A program made the translations under genes and the position numbers. A stretch of DNA of 64,000 nt from Cyanidiococcus yangmingshanensis. Taxonomy: Eukaryota; Rhodophyta; Bangiophyceae; Cyanidiales; Cyanidiaceae. The notes under the pieces were generated by a model that worked only from the letters and a program-made list of their open reading frames with translations, ran no database searches and had not been told where the DNA came from. Shown here one piece after another: positions 44,737 through 55,707 of the stretch. Numbering within the stretch: the stretch's first letter is position 1; every line of letters starts with the position of its first letter. Location: contig VWRR01000001.1 in assembly GCA_013995675.1 (NCBI GenBank), positions 620,001-684,000 on the forward strand. The letters run 5' to 3'.

Positions 44737-45906
44737 ATGCCCAATCAATCAACGATGCACGTGGAGCAGTCGGATGCGGACGCTCCGGTGGAGTTGGTCG
44801 CGGTACTCGAAAACGGTGGCGTCATCAGTGACAACAGCGATGCCGAGGTCGAATTTGTTGGCGAATGGCGAGTTCCGAGCACCAACGCCTCGTTTATGTT
44901 GGTTGGCTCGGAAACAACGAGTTTTCAGGCAGCGCCGGTGGACGGTCTTCGCAATGAGCAAAGTTCGCCTCAACCGTCCGTCCAGTCGGGTAGTCGTCGA
45001 CGCCGTCCCGCGGAACAGGCGAGCGCGCTCCGAGCACTCTCCAACGGGCAGCCACGAAGAACGCTGCAACAAAGTCAACGACGTCGTAACTCTGTCTATG
45101 AACGGATTCACCGTCGTTTACGAGAGATGGCCGGGAACAGACGAGAGCCGCTAGCTGGACGACAGGGCGATCGTTTGTCGCTGACAGCGGGTCATTCACC
45201 ACTGCTCGAGTCCCTAGAGCCGTTCCTGGCCGCCGAAGGATGGTCCTTGGAGTCACTTGCAGCACTTCCGCTTGCATCTGAGGCCTTTCATCCCACATCA
45301 GAAATGGGATGGGTCCTATCATCTTCACCGAGTCGGACTGACCCGAATAGACGGACACCGAGTCGTCGACCAGGACGGCGGAGTCGTCGACCTCGAGGTG
45401 CCTCGGGTCAGCCGCACTGGGCTGTAGCCATGTTGAACTCGTTCCTGCAGCCCAGTTTCGACTCAATGCCGTCGCCGAGCCCGAACCCATGCTCACGGGC
45501 TTTGGTGGAGTTGCTCCCTGTGCAAAACGCGACCGAACGGGAACAAACGGAGACTTGTCCAATCTGTCTGAGCAGTTATCATGAGGGCGAGCGCTTGCGA
45601 CGTCTCCCCTGTCTGCATCTCTTTCATCGAAGTTGTATTGACCGGTGGCTCTCCAAGCAAGACTCGTGTCCCGTTGACAAAATGAAGGTCGCGGATGGTT
45701 TTACAGATGAATTCGCCCGAACGAAACTACTGGCCCTGGGCGTCAACGATGAACGAACCTCGAGTGGTGCCGCAGGGGTGCAGCAGCGCTCAGCTTCGGA
45801 CGCGGCCTCAGCAGAGGCAACAGTACCGAACCAAGTTGGTCGTCGTCGTCGTCGTCATCCCGGGCGTAGTACACGTCAACGACATGCAAACGTTATGGAC
45901 GAGTAG
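44737..45906 (+). CDS. RING-H2 type E3 ubiquitin ligase
   Basis: From ATG 44737 (MPNQSTMHVEQSDADAPVEL) the protein is 389 residues. The first 270 residues are disordered, Ser/Arg/Pro-rich, with basic clusters (RRRRPAEQ, RRPGRRSRRPRG). The RING domain occupies about 274-314: CPICLSSYHEGERLRRLPC, HLFHRSCIDRWL, DSCPVD. Seven of the eight zinc ligands are standard (C3H2C2), while the last is Asp instead of Cys, a substitution known in some functional RINGs such as RBX1. The arrangement resembles Arkadia/RNF111-like and plant BIG BROTHER-like ligases. The tail contains Arg5 encoded by a CGT repeat (45841-45856), possibly a nuclear localisation signal. The frame is also open upstream to 44215, but that part is probably untranslated. 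Confidence 0.85.
   Translation: MPNQSTMHVEQSDADAPVELVAVLENGGVISDNSDAEVEFVGEWRVPSTNASFMLVGSETTSFQAAPVDGLRNEQSSPQPSVQSGSRRRRPAEQASALRALSNGQPRRTLQQSQRRRNSVYERIHRRLREMAGNRREPLAGRQGDRLSLTAGHSPLLESLEPFLAAEGWSLESLAALPLASEAFHPTSEMGWVLSSSPSRTDPNRRTPSRRPGRRSRRPRGASGQPHWAVAMLNSFLQPSFDSMPSPSPNPCSRALVELLPVQNATEREQTETCPICLSSYHEGERLRRLPCLHLFHRSCIDRWLSKQDSCPVDKMKVADGFTDEFARTKLLALGVNDERTSSGAAGVQQRSASDAASAEATVPNQVGRRRRRHPGRSTRQRHANVMDE
45841..45856. repeat. CGT repeat encoding Arg5
   Basis: Five CGT codons near the end of the RING protein, giving RRRRRHPGR. Confidence 0.7.
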
Positions 45907-46976
45907 AGCACTCGACGAGGCGTACTTGGGCCCAGCTTGGCCTAGCGCCAGAAAGATCCATGAGCGTTCTGCGCAAAGCAATCACGAACAAGGCGAACTT
46001 GAGCATCTATGTAAAGGCCTCGTGCTTCTCCGAGCGTCGCTGAGTCTAGGGGATCGCCGACGATTGAATACCTTCACGGATCATTCTCGACGACAATCGC
46101 AGAGAGAAACTCGGCCTCACGACTGCTTCGATGAAGACGCACACCGTCGATGTAAAGGCCTGTCCAGGAGGTATTTTCAAGAGTGCGCTCGATGAAGCGT
46201 GTCGCCGGAAGCACGCCATCAGGTCCTAGCAGGGGATCAGCACTGGGCGAAGGACCAGCTTCGAAAACGCAACGACACTCAAACAACGCTAGCGCCAAAC
46301 GCTTATGCGAAATAAAGGCTCAACTTTTATCAAGACATTCTTAGTTGTCATCGAAACGTTGTTGAAACAGAACGAGTCTCAGATCTTGTTCTGAAGAGGT
46401 CGCTCCGCGATCGCCATTTCAACTAGACTTGGTAGGCTATGGGAAACAGTTCCCCAACTGGAGCCTCAGTCCAACAAAAGCTTCGCCCAACGACATCGAT
46501 CATTTCGGTAACAGCTTTCAATGTCAGTGCTAGCTCGTTACTAGTTCGCTGCTCGAACCGCAAAGCAAGTGACAGCGATGGCCACTCGCCCGAAGCATGC
46601 CTCTCGTCGTTCTCGTAACGACGGAGCATAAAGCCTGGCCAGCCATGTCGGATGCTCCTTCTCATTCTCTAACTTGCAGTCGTTCATCATGGTCCGTCCG
46701 ACGACTCAATCCAAGCGAGACTCGATAAACGCTCCAGGAAACGGAGCGCAGTGCCCAAACTCTTCCGGTCGGGTCGACATGACGACGACGTCGACGACCG
46801 CCACACGAGGGTCGAAGAACGTCAATGTGTCGACGTTGTTGCGACGGTGCGAAAAAGCCAATCGGTCGGTTTCGAGTAACGCTTTGATTGGTGTCATCAG
46901 GAAGAGATCGTCGACGAAAAGAAATTGAGGTAATCATCTTGGTCTTTGCACCGCCTGAACGGGGCTCGTTGGCGTC
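45907..46976. other. Intergenic region, RING gene to WDR75
   Basis: About 1.07 kb. AATAAA at about 46312-46317 may be a polyadenylation signal. A small plus-strand reading of 79 codons (ATG 46689, MVRPTTQSKRDSINAP, Ser/Thr/Arg-rich, ending 46928) is possible but has no recognised homology; I rate it below one in four as a gene. Confidence 0.4.
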
Positions 46977-49902
46977 ATGGTGCAGGACGACTGTCCGTGG
47001 CCAACGTTCGGGACAGCACGGCTCGGGGCCGGGGCTCTCTCCATGACACCAGCTGTGTTTACCGCTCAAGGTAGGTTACTTGTCAGTGCAGTGGGTCGAA
47101 CAGTGCAGGTTTATCGTAACGAGTCTGGTCTGAGTTTGAATAGCGCGGCGACGACAGCCGGGCTAGGTCGCTGGACGTTGCAGCGACGTCTGCAAGCACA
47201 TGAAGACCGCGTTACAAGCATCGCCGTCCTTGATCCGAGCAACATCTTTCGAGCAATATCAGCGTCTCTGGACGGAACGTTACGTCTCTGGGACCTCGAG
47301 GAGGGTAGCTTGCTGCGTACCATCGATCTCGGTGTGCCGATACTGCGCTGCGTTATCGGTGGCGATCAGGAGCGGTATGGTTACATGCTGTGCTGCTCAC
47401 CGGGCTGTCTGCTGCCGTCGCGAGGCGATGATTCCACTTGCGATCCAGCGGAAGTGACAGCGCTCGAAGAAGAGTTGCCGGCTGAGCGCCTTCGAACGGA
47501 CGGTACACTCACGACGTCGTCCGAGACAAGCGGACAGCCCAGACGAGCGAATGGTCGTTCTTGCTTCATCGCTCGCGTTAATCTGTATCATGGGCGTTGG
47601 AAAACTCTCTTTCATATGCCCTATGCATGGGTGTGTATGGACTTGAGTGCAGATGGGCGCCTCTTGGCAGCAACGAGTGAACAGCAGGTATATCTGTGGC
47701 GGAGCGATGCCCCTGGTGACGTTTGTCGTTGGGAGCACAGCGGTGCCACGATCACTGCTGTAAGTATCGATGGCGTTCATGAACGGGTTGCAGTCGGAGA
47801 TGCTCGCGGTCTCATTACCGTTTATCATGTCCAGTCGCTCCTTGCTGGTGGGACATGCCAGGAGCGCAAAACTGGTCTACAGACAGCGCCGTTCAGTCAG
47901 CGCTGGCATTGGCATGCTCGACCAGTTCGAGCGCTTCTCTTTCGAGCACGAGGGATGGTATTGCTCTCTGGAGGCCACGAAGGAGTCCTCGTGGAATGGC
48001 ATCGGGTGCAAACAGGCGACCAGAGTACTCATAGACGGTTTTATCCTCGTCTCGGGGGAGTGATCGAGGCCTATGGCCTTCGACGAAGAAACACAGACTT
48101 GCGCGTTGACGCTGAGTCATGGCTGCTTAACGTTGCTGCATCTTCCATCGTACACCAACTTGGGTTGTTTGCGTACTCTGGTTCCTCTTGGCGGCCCGAG
48201 GTTTGGAATTCCGAGAGTGCGTCCAAATCGAGCGCCTCGGGTGACCAAGTTCAATGAGGTGTCTCCGTCGGGACGACTCGAAGTGAGTGCCTCATCGCCA
48301 ATGCGTCTGTTCGCCTTGACGAGCTGCGGGTCAGCTCAGACACTTGTTCTCGTGTACGCGAGTCCAGATGGAGCAATTTGTTTCCACAGTGTCGCCCGCG
48401 ATACCTGTATTGGTGTCTTGAAATGGCGTGAATCTCCACCGCTGTGTTTCGTGCAGGATCGGTCCTCGGAGCAAGTCGTGTTTGCTATCGATGAGAGAGG
48501 TCGGTACATGGTGACGGTAGACGAAGAGATTCCGTTGCGGGAGCGTTGGCCCGCACAACCCATGGACGAACGCACAAACCGACAAATCACCCTCTGCTTC
48601 TGGAGCCGCTCGATTGCGCTGGAACAGGACGAAGCAGCGCTTACGTCGACGCCTGCCATGAGCGTCTCTGCAACAGTGACACTTGCGCATCGAGACAGAC
48701 TTGTGCTTCTCGCTATGCGACAAGCGGACGTCTTCACACTAGACGAGTCTGGGGCATTCTATCGATGGTCCTGGTCGAAGCAACCGGACGGAACGAATCG
48801 TGCGAAGGAGCAGACACCCTCTAGGCCTATCTATTGTGCTGCAACGACCAGGTTGCGGTCACGCACTCCGTTCGTTCGGGCAGTACTTTCTACAGATGCC
48901 TCTGTACTCGTCACCGTGTCCCGAGATGGTGCCGTGAGTGTCTTCGCTTTAGGAGAATCGATCCGTCTCCTGCAGATGGTGCATCTGCTTCATCTTATCG
49001 ATGAGACGGTCGATCTTGGCCAAATGAATGTCTCGGGGGTGTCCAAGGTCTCTCTGGACGCTCTCGATATCGTAGAATCGGGACAGCTCGTCCTCAGTGT
49101 CCATGGTGAGCGGACGCCATCCCAACTTGTCGTTTACGACATGCGTCAAGAACGCGTTTTGTGGCGGTTACCCCTGGCGGTACAGCACTTGGCAGCGCTT
49201 CGACCGAGCGCAACACTCAAAGAGGCTGTCGCAAGTCTCGATACGCCACTCGATGCCTTTGCGGCGGCAATTCCTGCTGCACAAGCTGTGCTGATCTTTC
49301 GTTGTTTGGGTGAGCCAGTGCCCGTGGCGCTGTGGAAGTTGCCCCTCGGCAGTCGTCCAAGCGTTATTCTGACGCATCCTCTTGTACCGCTTGCTCTTGT
49401 CGACGAAGACGCCCATCTGCATATCCCGAGCGGACCACTGGGCGCTCCCGAGTTGACATCAACCAACGCCGAACAATGCGATCCATGCCAAAGAAATCGA
49501 TTGTCGTTCTGGCACGAAGCTCTCCCACCAGCATGGTACGAGCAACTGCCGATGCCGACACCAGTTGATCGGAAAGAACGTCCCTGGTCGCCAACAATGT
49601 ATGAGCGCTCCCTGGAGACAGAGGAGGTACCGGCGTTCACGCCAATCGAGCCGTTTTTGGATACGCTTTTTGCCCAGTTTGCAGATGCTTCTCGACATCG
49701 CACTCTCGATAATGATCAGACGAGGCCGACCGCAGAAGCGTTATCCCGTCCAAACGAATCCGTGGTGGTTACTTCGAGCACATCCAAGGAGATTGCTTCG
49801 ATATCATCCGAAACATTCGTGGAGCCACGGGAGTGGGCCACGGTTCTCAGCGCGCAACTGGACCGTTTTCGAGCGCTGCGACAGCGACGTCTCAAGCGAT
49901 AA
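46977..49902 (+). CDS. UTP17: WDR75/UTP17 (Nan1), WD40 SSU-processome protein (one frame shift)
   Basis: The protein starts MVQDDCPWPTFGTARLGAGA and has two WD40 propellers. In the first: LQRRLQAHEDRVTSIAVLD, ISASLDGTLRLWDLEEGSLL, LAATSEQQVYLWRSD, then the WDR75-typical WHWHARPVRALLF, LLSGGHEGVLVEWHRVQTGD, FYPRLGGVIEA. The second half carries AFDEETQTCALTLSHGCLTL, DVFTLDESGAFYRWSW and further blades, with a C-terminal helical tail. WDR75 is a subunit of the UtpA/t-UTP complex that binds nascent pre-rRNA and supports Pol I transcription. The frame shifts once at about 48065-48075: removing one C of the CC in GAGGCCTATGG joins VIEA to MAFDEETQ with no gap. Length (about 970 residues) is slightly above the human protein (about 830). 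Confidence 0.88.
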
Positions 49903-50378
49903 AATCAGGAACGTGACACTCGCAATTCGAGACAGCCTCCATCAACTCAGCGAGACTGCTTCTCTGCACGTGTTGAGGAGCAGCACTCGTGGCCGTTTCA
50001 GCAGCAGCTTGTCTCCGGATCCTGGATCAGGTGCACCACTGGCGGCTCGGAGTCGTCATAGATCTGCTGTATTCACAGCAACGCTCCGACAAGAAACGAG
50101 TCTTTGAAACCGCGACGTACGCCTTGCATCAGCCCTTTGCGCCTTTGGATAGGCCGTCAGTCCGGACTGCATCGAATGGAAAAGGAGCAGAAACGCGCTT
50201 ACCTGCCCTCTATTGACAGCGTCATTTGGAAACAACCCTTCCAGTACAGTATTGGGTTGCGTTCGTGATACAGCGAAGACTCGTCTGGTTTCGCCGTCCA
50301 ATTCTATCACGAAATGGTCTCTGTTCGAGTTTATCGTGGAGCACGCCCCTCATTCAGTTTCACTCGAGGCCAGTGCTC
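49903..50378. other. Intergenic region between convergent WDR75 and AACS
   Basis: About 0.48 kb between two 3' ends. Frames of up to 103 codons lack any recognisable domain; nothing else seen. Confidence 0.4.
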
Positions 50379-52655
50379 CTATTGTGATGGCGCTGGCTCC
50401 AAGTACTTTCGCTTCAGTTCACGATAGAGGTCGAGGAGAGCGGGGTCTGCGCAAACATGCGTATTATCCAAGGGCAAATCATCTAGAATTCGTTTCACAG
50501 CCACTTCCATCTTCTTCATATTAAGCGTGTAAGGGATACCTGGCACCACGATAATCTCCTGAGGGACGTGCCGCGGAGACAATGATCGCCGTAAGCGCTC
50601 CACAATCTGGCGATAGAGCGCTTTGTCCGCCAAGGGACCTATCGGTGCATCCTGACGCAGTTTCACAAAGAGAATGATACGCATGTCGTCCTGCCAGCGT
50701 TGGCCTACGACCAGCGCATCATCGATGAATGGCAGTTGCTCCAAGACTGCGTACAAGTCCGCTGAACCGAGACGAACACCTCCAGGTTTCAGCGTAGCAT
50801 CGCTTCGTCCTCGAATGATCAGCGAGCGTTGATGGCCAGGCTCGCGTACAACCATACGCGCATAGTCGCCATGATGCCAGACGCTGCTGCCAAAGGTGGT
50901 AAAGTATGCGGCACGATACATGGTCGCATCGGGCGTATCATGCCAGAAAAATAGTGGCATCGAAGGACACGCGTTGGTGCATACCAATTCTCCATCTTGG
51001 TTCTCTACAGCTCGGCCATGGGTATCAAAGACCTGTACATCGAGCCCGAGCGCACAGGCCTGTAACTCGCCGGCGTGGATGGCCCGCCCATGAAGCCCCA
51101 GCGCAAAACACCCGTTGATGTCCGTGCCGCCGGACATGCTCCAGTACTGCACCTGAAGGCCGACATGCTCCCAGACATAGCGAAAGTTTGCGACGGTCGA
51201 TGGCGATCCGGTTACAAGCACAGCCTCCAGTCGATGCAACGGCAATAACGCCGGACGAACACCTACTTGTTCCTGGATTTGGAGAAATTTTGCTCCACAT
51301 CCGAAGTGGGTAACACCCTCTTCAGCGACAATGCGCCAGAGCACGTCGGGAGACGTCGAATCCGGCATGCCGGTATCCGCAGCGGCAGTCTGCGTCTCGA
51401 CAGCAGGTAGTGGAGCGCGTACTGTGTTGCTCGTCGTTTCGGTGGCTGGCCAAACCGCTGCGCCGTCATAGAGCACCAGACGACAGCCGCGAGCCAGTGC
51501 TGCCACGCTCCAGTTCCACATCATCCATCCACAAGTGGTGTAAAAGAAAAGCACGTGCTCTGGTCTCATCGCATAATGCAAAAGTTGTTCCTTCTCCTGT
51601 GTCAGCAGGATGCCGGCTCCTTGCGCCATGCATTTGGGTTTGCCTGTGGTCCCCGAACTGAACATGGTGACGACCGGGTCTCGATCGAAGCGAACATATC
51701 GGAAAGGAATACGAGGTAGCGCAGTCGTTTCCGATGGCATGGACGGGGCCTCCGGGAAACATCCCAACTGGGCACGATCGAGACGTTCCTGCAAGTCTGT
51801 GGCTGTCTGAACAAAAGGCACGACCCAGACCGGAACCACGCCCGACTTGTCAGTCTTGTTTCGACTCGCACTGTTCTTGTGCTCCCAAACGCAGTTGCAA
51901 TCACCCGCGCCTTCTCCAAGCAGTCATGACGTTTTCCTTTGTAGACAACTGCATCGGCGGTGATCAACAAACGCGGTTTCAGTTGGCCGAATCGGTCCAG
52001 CACGGCCTCTTTCGCCAAAGTCTGGGGAGCATGAAGCCCAAATACCACCCAAGCTTGTTACTGCAAGCATAGCAACAATGGCCTCGGGGATATTTGGCAG
52101 GTAGCCGACGACATGTTCACCAACGCGAAGGTTGAGTTGCCTCTGGAGGGCGTCGCATACGCGGGCCACCCATGTGTACAACAGCCGGTGTGGGATATAC
52201 CGCCGTGGTATGCCGGAGCCTGGCTCTGCTCGGAAAATGATGCCAGCCTGTGGATGCCGCAGTATATTCTCGGCATAGTTCACCCGTACGCTGGGGAGCC
52301 ACGTCAAACCAGTGATCGGCATCGAGCCGATTGTAGACGCTTCACCTCGCCATACTGCAGCCTCTTGGTTCGTCATAGCGCAGTTGATCTTCTCTAGTCG
52401 AGCGCCCTCTTCGTTGTAGAGTTGAATGCCGGCGAAAGCGATGAAACATCGATAAAAGTCGGCGTTGTATCTCACGGAGAGACGGTGCAACTCCTCAAAA
52501 TCGGGCGCGCCATCACCAGGTTTTGCATCTTCCTTGCTTATGAGACGACGAAAAGCGTCGGCAAATTGCACGAGAGGATCATTCGGTTGCCAGGGAGTAG
52601 CTTCATGGACTCGTTTCCCTTCGTACCAGGAGTTTGGCTCGGCGCTTGGCTCCAT
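50379..52655 (-). CDS. AACS: Acetoacetyl-CoA synthetase (frame-shifted)
   Basis: ATG 52655 starts MEPSAEPNSWYEGKRVHEAT. The order of motifs is that of acetoacetate-CoA ligase: RVNYAENILRHPQAG, VVGYLPNIPEAIVAMLAVTS, GGIWASCSPDFG, AVLDRFGQLKPRLLITADAV, the P-loop-like MFSSGTTGKPKCMAQG, FFYTTCGWMMWNWSVAAL, YWSMSGGTDINGCFALGLHG, WHHGDYAR, GRSDATLKPGGVRLGSADLY, and the C-terminal IPYTLNMKKMEVAVKRIL with the catalytic Lys. The enzyme activates acetoacetate for lipid or sterol synthesis in the cytosol. Two junctions occur: one surplus A in the AAA at about 52017 (SPDFG to EEAVLDRF), and near 51845-51860 a change equal to one missing base or two surplus bases. The specific TTCGWMMWNW motif separates it from acetyl-CoA synthetase. 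Length over all frames is about 755 residues, compared with about 670 in animals. Confidence 0.92.
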
Positions 52656-53839
52656 TCAGAGACGCTGCTCCGAGTCGGCCGCCGAGTGTGTTGCTCCTCG
52701 ATAGCAACACTGCGTGCTTCACCAAGAACCACCCAGGAACGTAGCGTAGCTCTTTCTGAGGTTGGTGGACGTGGGTCGCGTCTCATAAAGGAAACAGAAC
52801 GTGTCGCGTCGCGAGATCGTTCCCAGGCGCACCGCAAGGATACGAAACGAGACCGGCTGGCGCGAGTCGCATGGTCGCGAACACGTGGCTGAAAGCGCCT
52901 TGGCTTCCACTTTCGTGGTTGTGAGCGAGGCCCTCGAATGCCCTATGAATCTCATTTTCCATCGACAGGATGCTTTATAGAGGCGAGACGCGATACAGAG
53001 AAGGCTTCATGGCCGTTGTGCCAGGTGGATAGTGATCGCTCACCATGATGATCAGTGCACCTGTCTCTTTCGATCGTCGATCAACAGCTGCCCTGTATTC
53101 GCACATCGACGCCGTGTGCAAACGAGCCTGGGCGCACTTTATGTCTCTCGTAACCCTATTTCAAGAAATTGAAACAACCTAGCAGATAAGAACGAACAAG
53201 GTACAACCAGGTCGCCAGTCATCATTGACGTGTTTCGAACCGTCCTTGGCATCTTGTCTGCGACTGTGGCGGCATTCCAAGCGCTGGCACGAATCGCGTC
53301 ATCGCTGCGTGCTCGCCGGGAGCCGTTCCGATAAACGATACCGATCCCTGTCACAGACTGAAACGAAATACAACAACTTATATCTGTGTCGAGCATTTCA
53401 TGTATAGATATTTCAGAAGCATCGAACATGGGTCGCAGTTGGTATGAAACGATCTAGATGGGCCCTCGGAACCAGAGGCGGAAGCGAGTGATTCGAGGCT
53501 GCCCCGCGTGGCTGCCGTCGCCATGGCCCCCTCGTTCGGGACCGAACGGTATGGGAAGGATCCGATCTTGGAATATTTCGCCCAAAGCGGTCTACCTGTT
53601 CGAACAATCACGGGGCGGGTTGCCGCTGGCCAGCGCCAATTTGATTTCGTGTTTCGCGCCAAGGCGCGCACTCGTGCGCCCAAATGCCGTCGGTTTGCAC
53701 GCGCTGCGCAGGCGATTGCGCGCTGGCAACAAGACTGTTTCCGGTCGTGTACCGACAACTTGTGTCTGTGTAACGTTGTGCGTTCTCTCCGTAGCGTCGC
53801 TCGACTACCCTAACCCAAGCGTTTCAGAAACGTATCTCA
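52656..53839. promoter_or_regulatory. Divergent intergenic region, AACS / HMG-like gene
   Basis: About 1.2 kb containing promoters for both genes. A U6-like core is noted at 52991-53035 (see findings). The plus-strand frames of 100-150 codons at 53458-53913 overlap the HMG-like gene out of frame and are rejected. Confidence 0.4.
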
Positions 53840-54067
53840 ATGGCTTCTCCGAAAAAGACCGCATCCAAGGCGGCAGCGGCACCGAAAAAGACGGCGGCGA
53901 AACCGAAAGGTGAGCGGAAACCAAACGCGTACCAGGAGTTCATGAAAGCTGAGAGTGCGAAAATTCGTGAGTACAACAAGGCGAAAGGGATCGAAATGAG
54001 GCCTCCAGAAATATTCAAAGAGTGTGCGAGGAGATGGAATGAGAAAAAGTCTAAAACCAAGGCGTGA
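53840..54067 (+). CDS. Minimal HMG-box/YABBY-like DNA-binding protein
   Basis: A 75-residue, very basic protein. An N-terminal Lys/Ala/Pro tail (MASPKKTASKAAAAPKKTAA) resembles histone H1 tails. A single folded segment of about 45 residues follows: RKPNAYQEFMKAESAKIREY, then KGIEMRPPEIFKECARRWNE and a basic end. The pattern (NAYxxFMKxE...I...P...FKxCAxxWNE) is that of the first two helices of HMG boxes as found in plant YABBY domains and short algal HMG-like proteins. It probably bends or coats DNA in the nucleus or an organelle. The frame is intact and the start ATG is clear. It is shorter than a full HMG box (about 70-75 residues for the domain alone), so the third helix is reduced. Confidence 0.8.
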   Translation: MASPKKTASKAAAAPKKTAAKPKGERKPNAYQEFMKAESAKIREYNKAKGIEMRPPEIFKECARRWNEKKSKTKA

Positions 54068-55065
54068 AGACACGTGTAGCGGGCAGCGAGCGCGGTCCCA
54101 ACCGCCACCTGAAGCGGAGGCAACGACTTCAACACGGGTAGCATCTGTCGATCAGCAGACTGATGGTCGTCGCTGCGCGTAGACGAAGATAGGTCGGCAC
54201 TGAAAACCAGTCCTATGCGTTGAGCTGCTGTAGCGCTTGTGGCGGGCTTTCTCGCACACAACCGCAGATGGTGGCTGCCAAGGAGGTGGCTGCGTCAGGC
54301 AAACGGAGGAATACAAAGGAACATAAACACTGCATTTTCATCTCTATTTTCTAAGGTTATATTCCATAGGTGAAAACGACTTGACGCTGGATGGGTGGCC
54401 AAGGCACCCCACACGGACGAGTGGTCCCTTTCGCGAAGCGTCTCGTTCAAAACCGGTGATTCAGCGTGCGTGCGCGCGCCAGATAGAGCGCCGCCGGCCC
54501 TCTTGCCGGACACGACGAACGGCGGATGCGCGTCGAGCATCTCCGGTGCGTGGGTGCGCGCCGTGCCACCCTCTGGGCTGCGCTGGGACGCTAGATTCGG
54601 GATGTTTCCGGCATCGATCCTCTGATGCCGTCCATCGTTTCACAATGGGTCAGGTCGGCGCTCATATTCGGTGGATGGATGCAGAATCGAGATGTATCGG
54701 TATCGTCAAGGGAATACGCTCGGTGACGACTTCCGGGCTAGATCAGAACCTAACTCTCGATGCAGTCTTCAGTACGGAGCGATATGGTGATGCAAACTGA
54801 CGGATCAGGACTTGTACCCCTGCGTGTCTGATTGCGACCTCGAGGTCATTTCTTTCGATGAGAACAGATGGTTGTGTCGACTGTTTCTTGTATTCACATG
54901 ATTTAGGAGGATCAGATCCAAATGAGCCGATGATGGTCATACTTCTGCTGCATGCTGTCGCTTTGTTCCGATGCGTGCTCGTGCGAGAACCACATGAATT
55001 CACGATTGAAAGGCCCTTGTGACGGTACATGGTTCCAGGTGATCTCCTGGTTGCCTCCGAACCCG
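54068..55065. other. Intergenic region, HMG-like gene to uncertain minus-strand ORF
   Basis: About 1.0 kb. Several overlapping frames (up to 139 codons, plus strand) have Arg/Ser/Pro-rich content and no domain. No RNA gene or repeat recognised. Confidence 0.4.
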
Positions 55066-55707
55066 TTACGCGAAAACGTGATCGGTCGGGTCGCCCGAAT
55101 TATCTTCCGTGTCTGAGCTTGCTGGATAGGTGCGTGTTCGCTCCCTGTTCGTACCCGCGATGGTCCTTCTACCGCGCCGCGCGATCTCGTCAAGGATGGC
55201 ATCGATTTGGTCTGCTTCCTGGTCGCTTTCCGATGCAAGTCTTGTCCTCCGGTCCGAGGGAACCTCCTGCGCTTGTTCTGCTGAGGCTCTACGTTCCGCC
55301 GACGTCGACGATGAGGACGCATGGAGGAACCCACTGGCTCGTCGCAGTCTTTGGCGTCGTTGCTTTCCGACTGGTGCCTGTTCGAGAAGCTGTTGGTGAC
55401 CCGAACGCTTCGAACTAGGTGATGAGCTCGTTGAACGAGTCGCTCCAATCGCATGATCATCGAACTCGAAGGATGCCTCCGCAGACAGCGCCCTCGACTC
55501 GCTTTGAGGTGCCTGGCCCGTCGCAGAACCGAGTTCGTCGGCAGAGTCGGACGCTATCGCCTCCACGTAGTCTGATACCACGCGCACTGGCAACGCCTCT
55601 ATTCGAGCAACAAACTCCGCCAGTGAACGCTCCGGTTCAATCGTCTTCTGCCAATCCCGAACCAGCTCCAAAAGATTCGAAAAGAAACTCACGCGCGCGC
55701 TCATCAC
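55066..55707 (-). CDS. Hypothetical protein, helical N-terminus and disordered body
   Basis: A 213-codon frame starting MMSARVSFFSNLLELVRDWQ and EFVARIEALPVRVVSDYVEA, which looks like real amphipathic helices. A Ser/Glu/Ala-rich disordered middle follows, then ADQIDAILDEIARRG, a motif resembling the short C-terminal helix found in many rhomboid-like and other proteins (LDAILDKISRKG type). The rest (RTRTYPASSDTEDN...) is low complexity and may be out of frame, given how often frames break in this window. No function can be assigned. Coding potential is moderate; the complementary strand also has open frames. Confidence 0.4.
   Translation of the reverse strand: MMSARVSFFSNLLELVRDWQKTIEPERSLAEFVARIEALPVRVVSDYVEAIASDSADELGSATGQAPQSESRALSAEASFEFDDHAIGATRSTSSSPSSKRSGHQQLLEQAPVGKQRRQRLRRASGFLHASSSSTSAERRASAEQAQEVPSDRRTRLASESDQEADQIDAILDEIARRGRRTIAGTNRERTRTYPASSDTEDNSGDPTDHVFA

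Noticed and set aside
45841-45856. CGT repeat and other trinucleotide runs as a disease-type or phase-variable repeat system
   Set aside because: The runs are short (five to eight units), lie in coding frames giving ordinary Arg, Gln, Gly or Asp tracts, and show no sign of a regulatory role.
46689-46928. 79-codon Ser/Thr/Arg-rich reading upstream of WDR75
   Set aside because: No homology, low-complexity composition and position in a likely promoter; mentioned only in the intergenic entry.
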